NCBI RefSeq assembly: GCF_009363535.1
Contig: NZ_CP045369.1
Location: 1 to 64,000 of the forward strand
Direction of reading: 5' to 3'
Length of the DNA stretch: 64,000 bases
Source of the DNA: Microbulbifer sp. THAF38
GTDB lineage: Bacteria > Pseudomonadota > Gammaproteobacteria > Pseudomonadales > Cellvibrionaceae
Both the position numbers and the translations under genes were made by a program. The notes under the pieces are model-generated. The model saw only the letters and a program-made list of their open reading frames with translations, was not told the origin of the DNA and did not search any database. Shown here piece after piece: positions 38,374-49,168 of the stretch (its first letter is position 1; each line of letters starts with the position of its first letter).

Positions 38374-39540
38374 GTGAGCTGCATGGATGCGTTGACCGCC
38401 AGTATGGCTTTACTGCGCCTTGAGGGATTGGGCCCTGCACGTTACTGGCAGCTGCTAGAGCATTTCGGTAGCCCCGATCGGGCGCTACTAGAATTTCCCC
38501 CAACCCTATTGAGTAAACTGCCGCCACGGGCGCAAACCCAATGGCGTGAGTGTTGCCGTCTTGGCGGCCCGAGCGAATTGTTGGAGTGGGTGGCAGCCGA
38601 GCGAGCCCGCTGTGCGCAAACCGGGGTGCATCTGGTGCACCACGGTGATACGGATTACCCGGCTTTGCTCGCGGAAATCTCCCGACCCCCACCATTACTG
38701 TATTTGCGCGGTGCCCGCGCCGCTCTCTCTTTACCCCAGATCGCTATTGTCGGTGCGCGCCGTGCCACCACCGCCGGGCTGGATAATGCCCGCAGCTTTG
38801 CCATGGAGCTGGCCGGCTCCGGTTTTGCTATCACCTCAGGGCTGGCACTGGGAGTGGATGCGGCAGCGCACCAGGGCGCATTGCGAGGAGAGGGGGTCAC
38901 GATTGCGGTGCTGGGCAGTGGCGTCGACTCCGTCTATCCCCGCCAAAACCGCGCCCTGGCCGAAGAAATCCTTGTCGCTGGCGGCGCCATTGTCAGTGAG
39001 TTGCCGCTCGGCAGCGGTGCCGAGGCGAAAAACTTCCCACGTCGCAATCGGATAATCAGCGGGCTCTCTATGGGTGTACTGCTGGTAGAGGCCGCTGTGC
39101 GATCCGGTTCCCTGATTACCGCGCGCCTGGCGTTGGAGCAAAATCGCGAGGTCTTTGCCATACCCGGCTCTATTCACAACCCGATGGCCAGAGGCTGCCA
39201 TCACTTGATTAGGGAAGGGGCGACACTGGTGGAGACAAGCGCAGACATCGCAGGGCAGCTGGGTGGCCTGTTGTCTGCGCCAGTAAAGAATGAAATCGCA
39301 ACCGAAGTAGAGCTAGAAGTAGCGCTGGACGATCACCAGCTGCAATTGCTGTTAGCCCTGCAGGGCGGTCCCCGCAGTATTGAACAGCTTGCAGTGGATA
39401 CCGGGGAGTCCGCCGGTGAATTGATGGCGCTGTTGCTGCAAATGGAATTGGAGGGATTGTTGGAGCAGTTGCCAGGTGGTTACCAGCTGACAGCTCGGGG
39501 CGCAGGTTGCTGTCGTCAGAGAGAGGGCGTAACCACCTAA
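38374..39540 (+). CDS. dprA: DNA-processing protein DprA
   Basis: Binds incoming single-stranded DNA during transformation and loads RecA. The 388 residues show a SAM-like N-terminal domain, the Rossmann-like core (AIVGARRATTAGL, SGLALGVDAAAHQGAL, LGSGVDSVYPRQN, FPRRNRIISGLS) and a C-terminal winged-helix domain after about residue 320. The start is a GTG at 38374; the ATG at 38383 is an alternative. The preceding intergenic stretch holds an imperfect hairpin (38304-38336). Confidence 0.95.
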   Translation: MSCMDALTASMALLRLEGLGPARYWQLLEHFGSPDRALLEFPPTLLSKLPPRAQTQWRECCRLGGPSELLEWVAAERARCAQTGVHLVHHGDTDYPALLAEISRPPPLLYLRGARAALSLPQIAIVGARRATTAGLDNARSFAMELAGSGFAITSGLALGVDAAAHQGALRGEGVTIAVLGSGVDSVYPRQNRALAEEILVAGGAIVSELPLGSGAEAKNFPRRNRIISGLSMGVLLVEAAVRSGSLITARLALEQNREVFAIPGSIHNPMARGCHHLIREGATLVETSADIAGQLGGLLSAPVKNEIATEVELEVALDDHQLQLLLALQGGPRSIEQLAVDTGESAGELMALLLQMELEGLLEQLPGGYQLTARGAGCCRQREGVTT

Positions 39541-39628
39541 ATCATCCTTGAGGCTGCAGCCGCCGGATGGTTCGCGAACTGTTAGCCCAGCGTTAATACT
39601 CAGTGGATTCTAAAACAGGAGGCAGGTC

Positions 39629-41062
39629 ATGGCGGATAAACCCAAACTCACCACCGATGCCGGCGCACCCGTTCCGGACAATCAAAATAGTCTGACCGCG
39701 GGTCCGCGCGGGCCGCTATTAATTCAGGATTACCAGCTGCTTGAAAAGCTCGGCCATCAGAATCGCGAGCGGATTCCCGAACGCACTGTACATGCCAAGG
39801 GTTGGGGGGCTTACGGCACACTGCGTATCACCGGGGATATCGGCAAGTACACCTGTGCCAAGGTGCTGCAGAAAGGCGCAGAAACACCCATGATTGGCCG
39901 TTTCTCTACGGTGGCCGGGGAGTTGGGAGCGGCGGATGCGGAGCGCGATGTGCGTGGCTTTGCCCTGAAATTCTATACCGAGGAGGGCAACTGGGACCTG
40001 GTGGGTAACAACACCCCGGTCTTTTTCGTACGCGACCCCTACAAGTTTCCCGACTTTATCCACACGCAAAAACGTCACCCCCGCAGCCACCTGCGCTCCC
40101 CCACCGCCATGTGGGATTTCTGGTCGCTGTCTCCGGAAAGTCTGCACCAGGTTACGATCCTCTTCTCCGACCGCGGCCTGCCGATTTCACCCATGCATAT
40201 GAACGGTTACGGTTCCCATACCTACTCTCTGTGGAACAGTGCCGGCGAACGTTTCTGGGTGAAGTTTCATTTCAAGACCCGCCAGGGGCACAAGTTTCAT
40301 ACCGATGCCGAAGCGGAGGAGGTGGTTGGTCGCACCCGTGAGAGCTATCAGGAAGCTTTGTTTGGCGCGATTGAGAAGGGTGACTACCCCAAGTGGAGCC
40401 TGCAGGTACAAATCATGCCGGAGGCCGAAGCGGCCAAGACACCTTACAACCCCTTCGATCTGACTAAAGTGTGGCCCCACGGGGATTACCCGATGATCGA
40501 AGTTGGCGAGATGGAGTTAAATCGCAATCCCGATGATTACTTTGCCGAGTTGGAGCAGGCCGCTTTCTCCCCCTCAAACATTGTGCCGGGCATTAGTTTC
40601 TCCCCGGACAAAATGCTGCAGGCGCGAATTTTTTCCTATGCCGATGCCCACCGCCATCGCCTCGGCACCCACTATGAGAATCTACCGGTCAATGCACCCC
40701 AGTGCCCGGTACATAACTACTATCGCGATGGCGAGATGAATGCCACGGGAATTCGCAGCGGCAATCCCGACGCCTATTACGAACCCAACAGTTTCAATGG
40801 TCCCCAGGAAGACTCCAGCGCCAAGGAACCACCACTGGCACTTTCTGGCACCGCTGATCGCTACGATCACCGCGAGGGTAACGATGACTACAGCCAGGTC
40901 CGCGCCCTCTTCAATCTTTTCGATGACGGCGAAAAGCAGCGCCTCTTTGGCAATATTGCCAGAGCCATGGCCGGGGTTCCGGATGAGATAGTGCAGCGGC
41001 AGTTGGCTGAGTTTCACAAGGTGGACCCGGATTACGCTGCAGGCGTTAAGGCCGCATTGTGA
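39629..41062 (+). CDS. Monofunctional heme catalase (small-subunit clade)
   Basis: Breaks hydrogen peroxide into water and oxygen. The 477 residues fit small-subunit clade 3 catalases. The distal His lies in [13 protein letters not shown], the distal Asn in [12 protein letters not shown] and the proximal heme Tyr in [14 protein letters not shown]. The start has GGAGG at a good distance. This is not a usual neighbour of dprA and tsaC. It occupies the place next to a purE remnant, which suggests local rearrangement. No OxyR gene is in view. Confidence 0.95.
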   Translation: MADKPKLTTDAGAPVPDNQNSLTAGPRGPLLIQDYQLLEKLGHQNRERIPERTVHAKGWGAYGTLRITGDIGKYTCAKVLQKGAETPMIGRFSTVAGELGAADAERDVRGFALKFYTEEGNWDLVGNNTPVFFVRDPYKFPDFIHTQKRHPRSHLRSPTAMWDFWSLSPESLHQVTILFSDRGLPISPMHMNGYGSHTYSLWNSAGERFWVKFHFKTRQGHKFHTDAEAEEVVGRTRESYQEALFGAIEKGDYPKWSLQVQIMPEAEAAKTPYNPFDLTKVWPHGDYPMIEVGEMELNRNPDDYFAELEQAAFSPSNIVPGISFSPDKMLQARIFSYADAHRHRLGTHYENLPVNAPQCPVHNYYRDGEMNATGIRSGNPDAYYEPNSFNGPQEDSSAKEPPLALSGTADRYDHREGNDDYSQVRALFNLFDDGEKQRLFGNIARAMAGVPDEIVQRQLAEFHKVDPDYAAGVKAAL

Positions 41063-41215
41063 GTCTAACTAAAGTTTCAGCGCTGGTGACTTGATACAGG
41101 GGGGCCGTGGATAAGCGACTGCTCCGGGGGAGACGTTCGGCAACACCTTGTGCGCGGTTGCGCAATCCGCTAGATTTTGGCGCTTGTCCCCACTTTGACA
41201 GTTGAGAGAGTTGAA

Positions 41216-41329
41216 ATGAGCAAGCCTTTTGTAGCGATCCTGATGGGGTCCGGTTTCGATTTGCCAGTGGTGGAAACCACCTTCGCTGTGCTGGATAAAT
41301 GCCATATTCAACATTGCAACGCCAACTAG
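41216..41329 (+). pseudogene. purE remnant (N-terminal 37 codons)
   Basis: An ATG with GAGAG upstream opens a 37-codon frame, MSKPFVAILMGSGFDLPVVE and on to CNAN, then TAG. The first 30 residues match the start of PurE (N5-carboxyaminoimidazole ribonucleotide mutase: VGIIMGSDSDWPVM), but the essential SAHRTP region and the remaining 120 or more residues are missing. purE-purK precede tsaC-hemF-aroE in Vibrio and relatives, so this is probably the leftover of that locus. A functional purE should exist elsewhere. Confidence 0.7.
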
Positions 41330-41342
41330 CAGCGATACTGTC

Positions 41343-41909
41343 ATGAGGTACTCTCCCCTTGCTGTACAAAAGGCTGCCCGCGCCCTTGCGGCGGGTGGTG
41401 TTATCGCGCACCCCACCGAGTCTGTGTGGGGCCTCGCCTGCGATCCAAATAACTTGCAGGCCGTTAGGCGCCTATTGCGCCTGAAAAACCGCCCACTGGA
41501 GAAAGGTTTGATCCTGGTTTCCGGTGAGGAGGAAAGTTTTAGCCCGTTGCTCGACTCTCTCAGCGCCGAACAGCGCCAGCAGATGCGGGAAACCTGGCCC
41601 GGCCCCGTGACCTGGCTGGTACCCCATAAAGGCCGCGTACCCTACTGGGTCTGTGGCGCTCATCCCGCGGTGGCTCTGCGCCACACCGACCACTCTTTTA
41701 CCGCTGCGTTAACACGGGCTTTTGGCGGTGCTATCGTATCCACCTCTGCCAATCCGGCGGGGTGCCAACCCGCAAGGCATAAGTACCAGGTACTCCGCTA
41801 TTTTGGCGATGCCCTCGACTATGTGGGTGGCGGTGCAACTGGTGGCCGAAACTCCCCCAGTGAGATTCGCGACCTACTCAGCGGAGAGCTGTTGCGCGCG
41901 GGTGGTTGA
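41343..41909 (+). CDS. tsaC: Threonylcarbamoyl-AMP synthase TsaC
   Basis: Makes threonylcarbamoyl-AMP from threonine, bicarbonate and ATP for the t6A37 modification of ANN-decoding tRNAs. The 188 residues match E. coli TsaC (190). Motifs: GGVIAHPTESVWGLACDP, LKNRPLEKGLILV and the STSANPAG nucleotide site. It starts the tsaC-hemF-aroE block. Confidence 0.96.
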   Translation: MRYSPLAVQKAARALAAGGVIAHPTESVWGLACDPNNLQAVRRLLRLKNRPLEKGLILVSGEEESFSPLLDSLSAEQRQQMRETWPGPVTWLVPHKGRVPYWVCGAHPAVALRHTDHSFTAALTRAFGGAIVSTSANPAGCQPARHKYQVLRYFGDALDYVGGGATGGRNSPSEIRDLLSGELLRAGG

Positions 41910-41930
41910 TTTCTATAAATGAGTTAGTGA

Positions 41931-42842
<912 letters not shown>

Positions 42843-42870
42843 CCCGGATAAGGCACTACGGAGGTTTGCT

Positions 42871-43323
42871 GTGCAACAAACGCGATTGGAAGCTATCAAC
42901 TCACTATTCCTGGATTACAGGCGCCACTTCGAAACGGGTGATGCGCAGCAGATAGCCGATTATTACCGCTTCCCTCTGCATTATTACCGCGAAGATGGCA
43001 ACAAACTGACGGTGGATCGCGGCGCATTCGTGCAGCAGGTCGAAAAGTTGCTCAACGCCTACAGGCGCCTTGAGGTGTGCCAGATTCTCGGTACGGTGAC
43101 CGAGATTATCGAATTGAACGATTACAGTAGCCTCGCCAGTGTGCGTTGGACCCTGCTACATCGCTGCAAGGAAAGCGACAAGGCAGTCGAGCTTTACAGC
43201 TCCCACACCCGTTACCTGCTGACGGATACTGAACAGGGCCTTAGAGTCGACGCTTTGGTGATCGTCGATGAAAGTGCCAAGATTCGCGAAGCGGTCAGGG
43301 CGCGCAAGAGGGCCCAGTCGTGA
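42871..43323 (+). CDS. SnoaL/NTF2-like protein of unknown function
   Basis: A 150-residue protein with the cone-shaped NTF2-like fold as judged by pattern: an N-terminal helix with [20 protein letters not shown], then alternating strands. It starts with GTG behind GGAGG and overlaps aroE by 4 bases, so it is translated together with it. No catalytic residues can be assigned. Its constant place between hemF and aroE would be worth knowing, but no function is established. Confidence 0.75.
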   Translation: MQQTRLEAINSLFLDYRRHFETGDAQQIADYYRFPLHYYREDGNKLTVDRGAFVQQVEKLLNAYRRLEVCQILGTVTEIIELNDYSSLASVRWTLLHRCKESDKAVELYSSHTRYLLTDTEQGLRVDALVIVDESAKIREAVRARKRAQS

Positions 43324-44141
43324 GCGACCGCTACGGAGTGGTAGGCAATCCCATCGACCACTCCCTCTCCCCACAAATCCACACCGCCTTTGCCGCTCAG
43401 ACCGGGGAAGATCTGGTGTACGAAAAACTGCTCGCCCCTCTCGAGGGTTTTGCCGACACCGTGCAGGCCTTTTTTACTGAGGGTGGTCGCGGTCTCAATG
43501 TAACGGTGCCGTTTAAGCTTGAAGCTTGCGAGCTGGCGGATGAACTTACCGAGCGCGCGGCCGCCGCCGGTGCGGTGAATACCCTGGTGTCCGACGAGAA
43601 TGGAAACCTGCTGGGTGACAATACCGATGGCGCCGGCTTGGTGGCGGATATCCGCGACAACCTGGGCTGGTTAATTGAGGACAAGCGGGTATTACTCCTG
43701 GGCGCCGGTGGCGCCGCTCGTGGAGTTTTACTGCCACTGCTGGCTGAGCGCCCCGCACAGCTGCATATTGCCAACCGCACTGCCGCTAAGGCCAGTCAGC
43801 TGGCAGATGAGTTTTCCCACTATGGCGCTATGACGACAAGCGGGTTGGAAGAGCTTTGCGGGGGGTTCGACCTGGTAATCAATGCCAGTTCGGCGAGCCT
43901 CGATAATCGACTGCCGCCCCTGCCTGAACACCTTTTCACAGGTACTGGCCGGGCTTATGACATGGTCTACGGTGCAAGGCCGACGCCTTTTGTACACTGG
44001 GCCCGTGAACAGGGGGCTGAGGCTGCCGATGGTCTCGGTATGTTGGTGGGACAGGCGGCGGAGGCCTTTTATTTATGGCGCGGGGTGAAGCCCCGTGTAG
44101 AGCCGGTGTTGGCGCAGTTGCGGCGAACACTAGCAGCCTGA
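43320..44141 (+). CDS. aroE: Shikimate dehydrogenase (NADP+)
   Basis: Reduces 3-dehydroshikimate to shikimate in aromatic amino acid synthesis. The 273 residues match E. coli AroE (272). Seen are the shikimate-binding start [14 protein letters not shown], the catalytic Lys in [10 protein letters not shown], the Asp in GDNTDGAGL and the NADP loop [11 protein letters not shown]. The start overlaps the NTF2-like gene by 4 bases. Confidence 0.97.
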   Translation: MSDRYGVVGNPIDHSLSPQIHTAFAAQTGEDLVYEKLLAPLEGFADTVQAFFTEGGRGLNVTVPFKLEACELADELTERAAAAGAVNTLVSDENGNLLGDNTDGAGLVADIRDNLGWLIEDKRVLLLGAGGAARGVLLPLLAERPAQLHIANRTAAKASQLADEFSHYGAMTTSGLEELCGGFDLVINASSASLDNRLPPLPEHLFTGTGRAYDMVYGARPTPFVHWAREQGAEAADGLGMLVGQAAEAFYLWRGVKPRVEPVLAQLRRTLAA

Positions 44142-44188
44142 TTTATCTGGCTGAAGTCATAACAACAAAAATTAACGGGGTACTGGCT

Positions 44189-44590
44189 GTGCGCGAGTGG
44201 TTGCGTAATCTTTCTATGTGTTTTGCGGTGGGTTGTTTCGGCGGCCTCTGTTATGCCTTGGGCCTGTGGGCTATGGGCAGCTACGGGTTTACCCGCTGGT
44301 TGGGGGTCGATTTGGCACCGCACCTCAGTAACGCTTATCTCTACCAGCGTATCGTTTGGGGCGGGCTCTGTGGTCTGTTGTTCTTACTCCCCTGGCGCAA
44401 TGCCTGGCTGTTGCGCGGTGCCCTATTGTCACTGTTACCGGCCGCTTTCCTGCTGTTCTACCTTTTGCCCCAGCGTGGCTACGACTATGGCGCTTTTGTG
44501 TTGGGAACCTTGACTCCGCTAGTGATTGTGCTCGCTTGCGCTATCGGCGGTATCGCCGCATCGGCACTGCTGCGGCTACAGGGCAAGTAA
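44189..44590 (+). CDS. Small integral membrane protein, unknown
   Basis: About 133 residues with four hydrophobic segments (around 9-30, 55-72, 75-97 and 102-124) and few charged residues. The frame is open back to 44075, inside aroE, but the GTG at 44189 behind GGGG gives a protein that starts just before the first membrane segment and does not overlap aroE. I do not recognise a family with confidence. It is the last rightward gene before a convergent terminator. Confidence 0.65.
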   Translation: MREWLRNLSMCFAVGCFGGLCYALGLWAMGSYGFTRWLGVDLAPHLSNAYLYQRIVWGGLCGLLFLLPWRNAWLLRGALLSLLPAAFLLFYLLPQRGYDYGAFVLGTLTPLVIVLACAIGGIAASALLRLQGK

Positions 44591-44610
44591 AGTACACCAA
44601 GGTAAATAAA

Positions 44611-44636
44611 TACCGCCGCGAGTGATTGCGGCGGTA
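44611..44636. terminator. Intrinsic terminator between convergent genes
   Basis: Stem TACCGCCGC (44611-44619) and GCGGCGGTA (44628-44636) with an 8-base loop. On the reverse strand it is followed by TTTATTTACC, so it mainly serves the leftward AhpD-like gene. Confidence 0.8.
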
Positions 44637-44643
44637 CCTCCAA

Positions 44644-45162
44644 TCAGGCCTCAAATTCAATTTCGATAAGGCTGCAGCTCTGGGTGTGGCCCATGGCTCT
44701 CTTGATGGTGGGATATACAGAGGCGGTAGCGACACTGACGCCCAGCTCGATACGCTGTTTTTTATCCAGCTGCTCAGAGATACGCTGGTCCAACTGTGGA
44801 TCTATATTTTTGTAACTGGCCAGTGCGGTGGCAAAGTCAAAAATATCCTTGAGGTGTTCCGGTAAATTACTGCCGCCCTGAATACAGGCCTTCACCAGTT
44901 GCGCTGCGACATCGGCCTCCAGTGCCATTCGCACATTGAGTTGCAGGCATGCACCGCAGTCCGCTACTTGCATGGCGGCCAGCTTGCTCACCCAAAAGAC
45001 CTCCAAAGATAAGAACTCCCGGTGCATTGATAGGGGCTGGAACTGTGCGAATTTCTCAAAGCCCTCGGGAGATGAGCGTAAAAACTCTTTCAGATACTCC
45101 ATGTCGTAGCGATATTTCTTGGAGAAAGCATCCATTTCTTTTAGCTGCTGTTGTTCTGTCAT
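44644..45162 (-). CDS. AhpD/carboxymuconolactone-decarboxylase-like protein
   Basis: About 172 residues, all-helical, of the AhpD-like family. It has the redox-type pair C-G-A-C in VADCGACLQLNVRMAL. In peroxidase members the CxxC is followed by xxxHis (CxxCxxxH); here that position is Asn, so the standard proton relay is altered. I start it at 45162 (MTEQQQLKEM) behind AGGAG; the frame stays open to 45219. A LysR regulator gene lies immediately upstream on the same strand and may control it. Substrate unknown. Confidence 0.75.
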   Translation of the reverse strand: MTEQQQLKEMDAFSKKYRYDMEYLKEFLRSSPEGFEKFAQFQPLSMHREFLSLEVFWVSKLAAMQVADCGACLQLNVRMALEADVAAQLVKACIQGGSNLPEHLKDIFDFATALASYKNIDPQLDQRISEQLDKKQRIELGVSVATASVYPTIKRAMGHTQSCSLIEIEFEA

Positions 45163-45248
45163 CTCGGTGGCTCCTGTAGCCGGTGATAGAAATTCGGACC
45201 TCATCGGTCCAGCTGCCAAGTTTTATCGGGAAATTTGTTAGATAAAAA

Positions 45249-46196
45249 TTAGATGCTATCGGTTTGACCGATAGGTGGGCTGTAATAGTTGCCATACAGG
45301 CGCCGAGCTTCCCGAGCAAACCAAAGGCCGGCTTTTCCCTGGGCAGTTTTGGCTGACCAGAGCAGGTCGACATCCAGGCTCCAGGCACTCAGTGCGCTGG
45401 TGAGTTTCAACTCCACCAGTTTGCCACTCTTCAGGAAAGGGCGAGCCAGCTCATAGGGCGCGTTGACCCAACCGATGCCTTTGCAAGCCAGATCCAGGGC
45501 CTGCAGCAGGGAATCGCAGGTCCATACCTGTGCTGAAAGCTGCCAGCGCTGCTGGTCCTCCGCCATGGCCGTGATGATTTGCCGGTGGCGTGCGGCCTCA
45601 TGGAGGGAGGTGGGTTGCAGGCGTGCCAATGGATGGTCTGGTGTGGCGAGGCAGAGAATTTGTTGGCGTCCGAGCGTGTTGAATTCCAGTGCGCCGGGAT
45701 AGCTGCCCCCGCTTGCCACAAACGCAAAATCGGCCTCTCCGTTGTTGATGCTTTGCACCGCTTGTTGATGACTGGCACTGCGCAACTGGAGTTGGGTGTG
45801 GGGGAAACGCTGGCTGAAGCTTGCCAACACATCGTTGAGGCGGTCGGGCATCACCAACTCTTCAAACAGGATACGCAGTAGGGCTTCTTCGCCGCTTTGA
45901 TAGGAATCCGCGGCCTGCTGAAAACGCTGCAGCTGCCCCAAGGCCTGGCGGGCCAGCGGCAATAGGGCCGTAGCTGCGGCCGTGGGCCGCGGAAATTTTC
46001 CGCTGCGATCGAAAAGGTCGAGCCCCAGGTCCAACTCAAGATTTTGGATACAGGTACTCACCGAGGACTGGGCGCGCCCCTGTTCCCGGGCAACAGCGGA
46101 GAAAGAGTCCAGCTCGCAGGCGCGCACAAAGGTATGCAGTTGATCGGTATTCAGGTTGAGCATGGAGGTCGAATCGCCCGGTGATGAGTTATTCAC
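45249..46196 (-). CDS. LysR family transcriptional regulator
   Basis: A 315-residue regulator with the N-terminal winged helix-turn-helix of LysR proteins (LHTFVRACELDSFSAVAREQGRAQSSVS would be the reading helices; the key part is AQSSVSTCIQNLE) and a C-terminal periplasmic-binding-like effector domain. The GTG start at 46196 overlaps the carbonic anhydrase stop by 8 bases; the ATG at 46163 is an alternative. The effector is unknown; the AhpD-like gene downstream is a likely target by position. Confidence 0.9.
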   Translation of the reverse strand: MNNSSPGDSTSMLNLNTDQLHTFVRACELDSFSAVAREQGRAQSSVSTCIQNLELDLGLDLFDRSGKFPRPTAAATALLPLARQALGQLQRFQQAADSYQSGEEALLRILFEELVMPDRLNDVLASFSQRFPHTQLQLRSASHQQAVQSINNGEADFAFVASGGSYPGALEFNTLGRQQILCLATPDHPLARLQPTSLHEAARHRQIITAMAEDQQRWQLSAQVWTCDSLLQALDLACKGIGWVNAPYELARPFLKSGKLVELKLTSALSAWSLDVDLLWSAKTAQGKAGLWFAREARRLYGNYYSPPIGQTDSI

Positions 46197-46743
46197 TATC
46201 TTGACGCAGATATTGATCCTTCAGGTTCACATAGTTTTGCGCAGAATAATTGAAAAACGCCTTCTCCTTGTCAGATAGCGGGCGTGCCTTGCGGCAGGGA
46301 GAGCCCACATAGAGGTAGCCGCTCTCCAGGGTTTTGCCTGGAGGTACCAGCGCGCCTGCGGCCAACACCACTTCGTCTTCTATCACTGCACCATCCAGTA
46401 CAATGGCGCCTATGCCGATCAAAATCCGGTTGCCGATGGTGCAGCCATGCAGGCAGGCCTTGTGACCGATCGTGACGTCTTCACCGATCGTCAGCGGCCA
46501 ACCCTCCGGGTTAAACGGGCCGGCATGGGTGATATGCAATACCGCTCCATCCTGGACACTGGTGCGTGCACCAACCTGAATACGATGCATGTCCCCGCGA
46601 ACCACCGCCATGGGCCATATGGAGCAATCATCACCCAGAGTGACATCACCGATCACAACCGACTGTGGGTCAACAAAAACGCGTTGGCCGAGTTGCGGGG
46701 TTTTCTCGCTCACAGAATCGTTGTGGCTGCGCAGTGGGGACAT
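46189..46743 (-). CDS. Gamma-class carbonic anhydrase-like protein (YrdA family)
   Basis: A 184-residue left-handed beta-helix hexapeptide-repeat protein. Histidines at the family's zinc positions are present in VRGDMHRIQVGARTSVQDGAV, then LHITHAG and the IGHKACLHGC stretch. The YrdA branch is usually considered a carbonic anhydrase relative of uncertain activity. I start it at 46743 (MSPLRSHNDS) because AGGAG lies just upstream, although the frame is open to 46821 and would overlap prlC. It is divergent from prlC. Confidence 0.88.
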   Translation of the reverse strand: MSPLRSHNDSVSEKTPQLGQRVFVDPQSVVIGDVTLGDDCSIWPMAVVRGDMHRIQVGARTSVQDGAVLHITHAGPFNPEGWPLTIGEDVTIGHKACLHGCTIGNRILIGIGAIVLDGAVIEDEVVLAAGALVPPGKTLESGYLYVGSPCRKARPLSDKEKAFFNYSAQNYVNLKDQYLRQDSE

Positions 46744-46808
46744 AAAGAAGCTCCTGTACAATGAATCCTCTATCATAGCTGTATCCTTTTTCCAGCACAG
46801 GGTCCCGT

Positions 46809-48857
46809 ATGTCCAATCCACTGTTGAATATCCCTCTTCTCCCGCCGTTCAACCAGCTGCAGCCCGAACAGGTGGAGCCCGCCATTGCAAAGCTCATTGA
46901 GGACTGTCACAAGCAGTTGCAGAGTGGCTTAGAGAACCCCGATTGGGAGAGTACCCTGAAGCCACTAGAGCAGGTTCAGGATCAGCTCAATCGTGCTTTT
47001 TCACCGATCAGCCACCTCAACAGTGTGTTGAGTGGTGAGTGGCGAGCGCCCTATGAGGCGGCGCTGGCTCAGGTTACTGCCTATTGGACTGAGCAGGGGC
47101 AAAACCGCGAGCTGTATGAGGTATATCAACAACTAGCGGCATCGCCTGAATTTGCGAATTGGCCACAGCCGCGAAAGAAATCTATTGAGCTCGGCTTGCG
47201 GGATTTCGAATTGAGTGGGGTTGGCCTGGAGGGGAAGGCGCGGGAGCAATTTGCCGCGAACAGCAAGCGCCTGTCGGAGCTCACCAGCCAGTTCGCCAAT
47301 AATGTATTGGATGCTACCAATGCCTGGAGCTGGCATACCGAGGATGAGGCAGACTTAAGTGGTTTGCCGGAAACGGCTCTAGCGGCTGCGCAAGGTGCGG
47401 CAAAGGCCAAAGGCAAAAACGGCTGGGTGATCACCTTGGAGGGACCGAGCTATCTGGCGGTAATGACTCATGCGGAGAACCGAGAGTTACGTCAGCTGGT
47501 GCATACCGCATTTGTCAGCCGTGCCTCTGAGGTTGGACCCAATGCTGGTGAGTTCGACAACTCAGAAGTGATGGAGTCCATTCTGGCTCTGCGCGCAGAG
47601 CAGGCCTGGCTGCTGGGAATGACCAATTACGCTGAGTTATCGCTAGCCAGTAAAATGGCCCCAAGTTGCGAACGCGTATTGGAATTCCTCAATGACTTGG
47701 CGAAGAAAGCTAAACCTGCCGCCGAACGCGAAATGGCAGAGTTGCGCAAATTTGCCAGCGAGGAATATCAACTCGAAGAACTTCAGCCCTGGGATATCGC
47801 CTGGGTTGCGGAAAAACTCAAGCAGCAGCGTTACGCGATTAGTCAGGAGGAGCTGCGTCCATACTTCCCTTACGCCAAGGTTGTCGAAGGTCTATTTACG
47901 GTAGTGGAAAAACTCTTTGGAGTTACCGTGCAGGAAGATACTACCGTGGAAACCTGGCATAAAGATGTTCAGTTCTTCTGGCTGTATAGGGGAGGTGAGC
48001 GCATTGCGGGTTTCTACCTGGATGCTTTTGCGCGGGAGAAGAAGCGCGGTGGAGCCTGGATGGATACCGTTACCACACGCCGTCAAAGCGAAGACGGCTT
48101 GCAGCTGCCCGTCGCCTATCTGGTGTGTAATTTTAGCCCCGCAGCGGGGGACATGCCTTCACTGCTGACGCATTATGAAGTCACCACATTGTTCCATGAG
48201 TTTGGCCATGGCCTGCATCATATGTTGACCCAAATTGATGTAGCGGCGGTTTCTGGCATCAATGGTGTGGCCTGGGATGCGGTGGAAATGCCCAGTCAAT
48301 TCCTGGAAAATTGGTGCTGGGAGCCGCAGGCGATCGCCATGATATCCGCACACTTCCAAACTGGAGAAGCGTTGCCGGCAGAATTATTGGAAAAAATGCT
48401 CGCGGCCAAGAATTTCCAGTCAGCCATGTTCACTGTACGGCAGCTGGAATTTGCGATATTTGATTTCCGCTTACACAGCAGTGAAGAAGCAATGGATGCG
48501 AAGAAAATCCAGCAGCTGATGAAGGAGGTGCGCTCTGAAGTAGCGGTAGTTCCTGTAGCAGAGGAAAATCGTTTCCAACATGGTTTCAGCCATATTTTTG
48601 CTGGTGGCTATGCGGCGGGATATTACAGCTACAAATGGGCAGAAGTACTCTCGGCTGACGCCTTTTCCCTATTTGAAGAAAAGGGAATATTCGATAGTGT
48701 CACCGGGGAAAGCTTTATGCACTCCATTCTTGAACAGGGCGGCAGCCGAGATGCTCTTGAGCTGTTTGTGGAATTCCGCGGTAGAGAACCCGATATTGAT
48801 GCGTTGTTGCGTCATTCTGGTATTGAACAGCTAGAGTTAAATATTAGCCCGGCCTAA
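46809..48857 (+). CDS. prlC: Oligopeptidase A
   Basis: Cytoplasmic zinc metallopeptidase (M3) that degrades short peptides, including cleaved signal peptides. The 682 residues match E. coli PrlC (680). The zinc motif is H463-E-F-G-H467 in TLFHEFGHGLHHM, with the third ligand Glu expected in WDAVEMPSQFLENW. It is followed by the yheV-like gene, an order shared with other gammaproteobacteria. Confidence 0.97.
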   Translation: MSNPLLNIPLLPPFNQLQPEQVEPAIAKLIEDCHKQLQSGLENPDWESTLKPLEQVQDQLNRAFSPISHLNSVLSGEWRAPYEAALAQVTAYWTEQGQNRELYEVYQQLAASPEFANWPQPRKKSIELGLRDFELSGVGLEGKAREQFAANSKRLSELTSQFANNVLDATNAWSWHTEDEADLSGLPETALAAAQGAAKAKGKNGWVITLEGPSYLAVMTHAENRELRQLVHTAFVSRASEVGPNAGEFDNSEVMESILALRAEQAWLLGMTNYAELSLASKMAPSCERVLEFLNDLAKKAKPAAEREMAELRKFASEEYQLEELQPWDIAWVAEKLKQQRYAISQEELRPYFPYAKVVEGLFTVVEKLFGVTVQEDTTVETWHKDVQFFWLYRGGERIAGFYLDAFAREKKRGGAWMDTVTTRRQSEDGLQLPVAYLVCNFSPAAGDMPSLLTHYEVTTLFHEFGHGLHHMLTQIDVAAVSGINGVAWDAVEMPSQFLENWCWEPQAIAMISAHFQTGEALPAELLEKMLAAKNFQSAMFTVRQLEFAIFDFRLHSSEEAMDAKKIQQLMKEVRSEVAVVPVAEENRFQHGFSHIFAGGYAAGYYSYKWAEVLSADAFSLFEEKGIFDSVTGESFMHSILEQGGSRDALELFVEFRGREPDIDALLRHSGIEQLELNISPA

Positions 48858-48892
48858 AAAGGCCAATAAGTCATGCATATTGAGCAGTAATC

Positions 48893-49168
48893 ATGGTCGA
48901 TCAGGAAAATTCTGACGGGCAGCAGAAAAAGCCCAAAAAACGTTTTATTGCTGGCGCGGTTTGTCCGCGCTGCAGTGAGATGGATCGAATAATCAATTAT
49001 CAGGAAGATGGAAAAAATTACCGCGAGTGTGTTTCTTGCGGATTTAAAGATGAAATTCGCCTGCAATCCTCGCCCTCTGAACTTTTAACCCGAGTGAGTA
49101 CCGGGCAGAGAAAGGAGGCCAGTGAAGAGCCGGTGAAATTTATTCAACCAATAAAAAAAAATAAATAG
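48893..49168 (+). CDS. YheV-like putative metal-binding protein
   Basis: A 91-residue zinc-ribbon protein with C-x2-C (CPRCSEMD) and C-x2-C (CVSCGFKD) separated by 17-20 residues, followed by a basic tail. Its size, the RFIAGAVCPRC start and its place after prlC match the YheV family of unknown function. The stop overlaps the next GTG start by one base, so the two are probably co-translated. Confidence 0.85.
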   Translation: MVDQENSDGQQKKPKKRFIAGAVCPRCSEMDRIINYQEDGKNYRECVSCGFKDEIRLQSSPSELLTRVSTGQRKEASEEPVKFIQPIKKNK

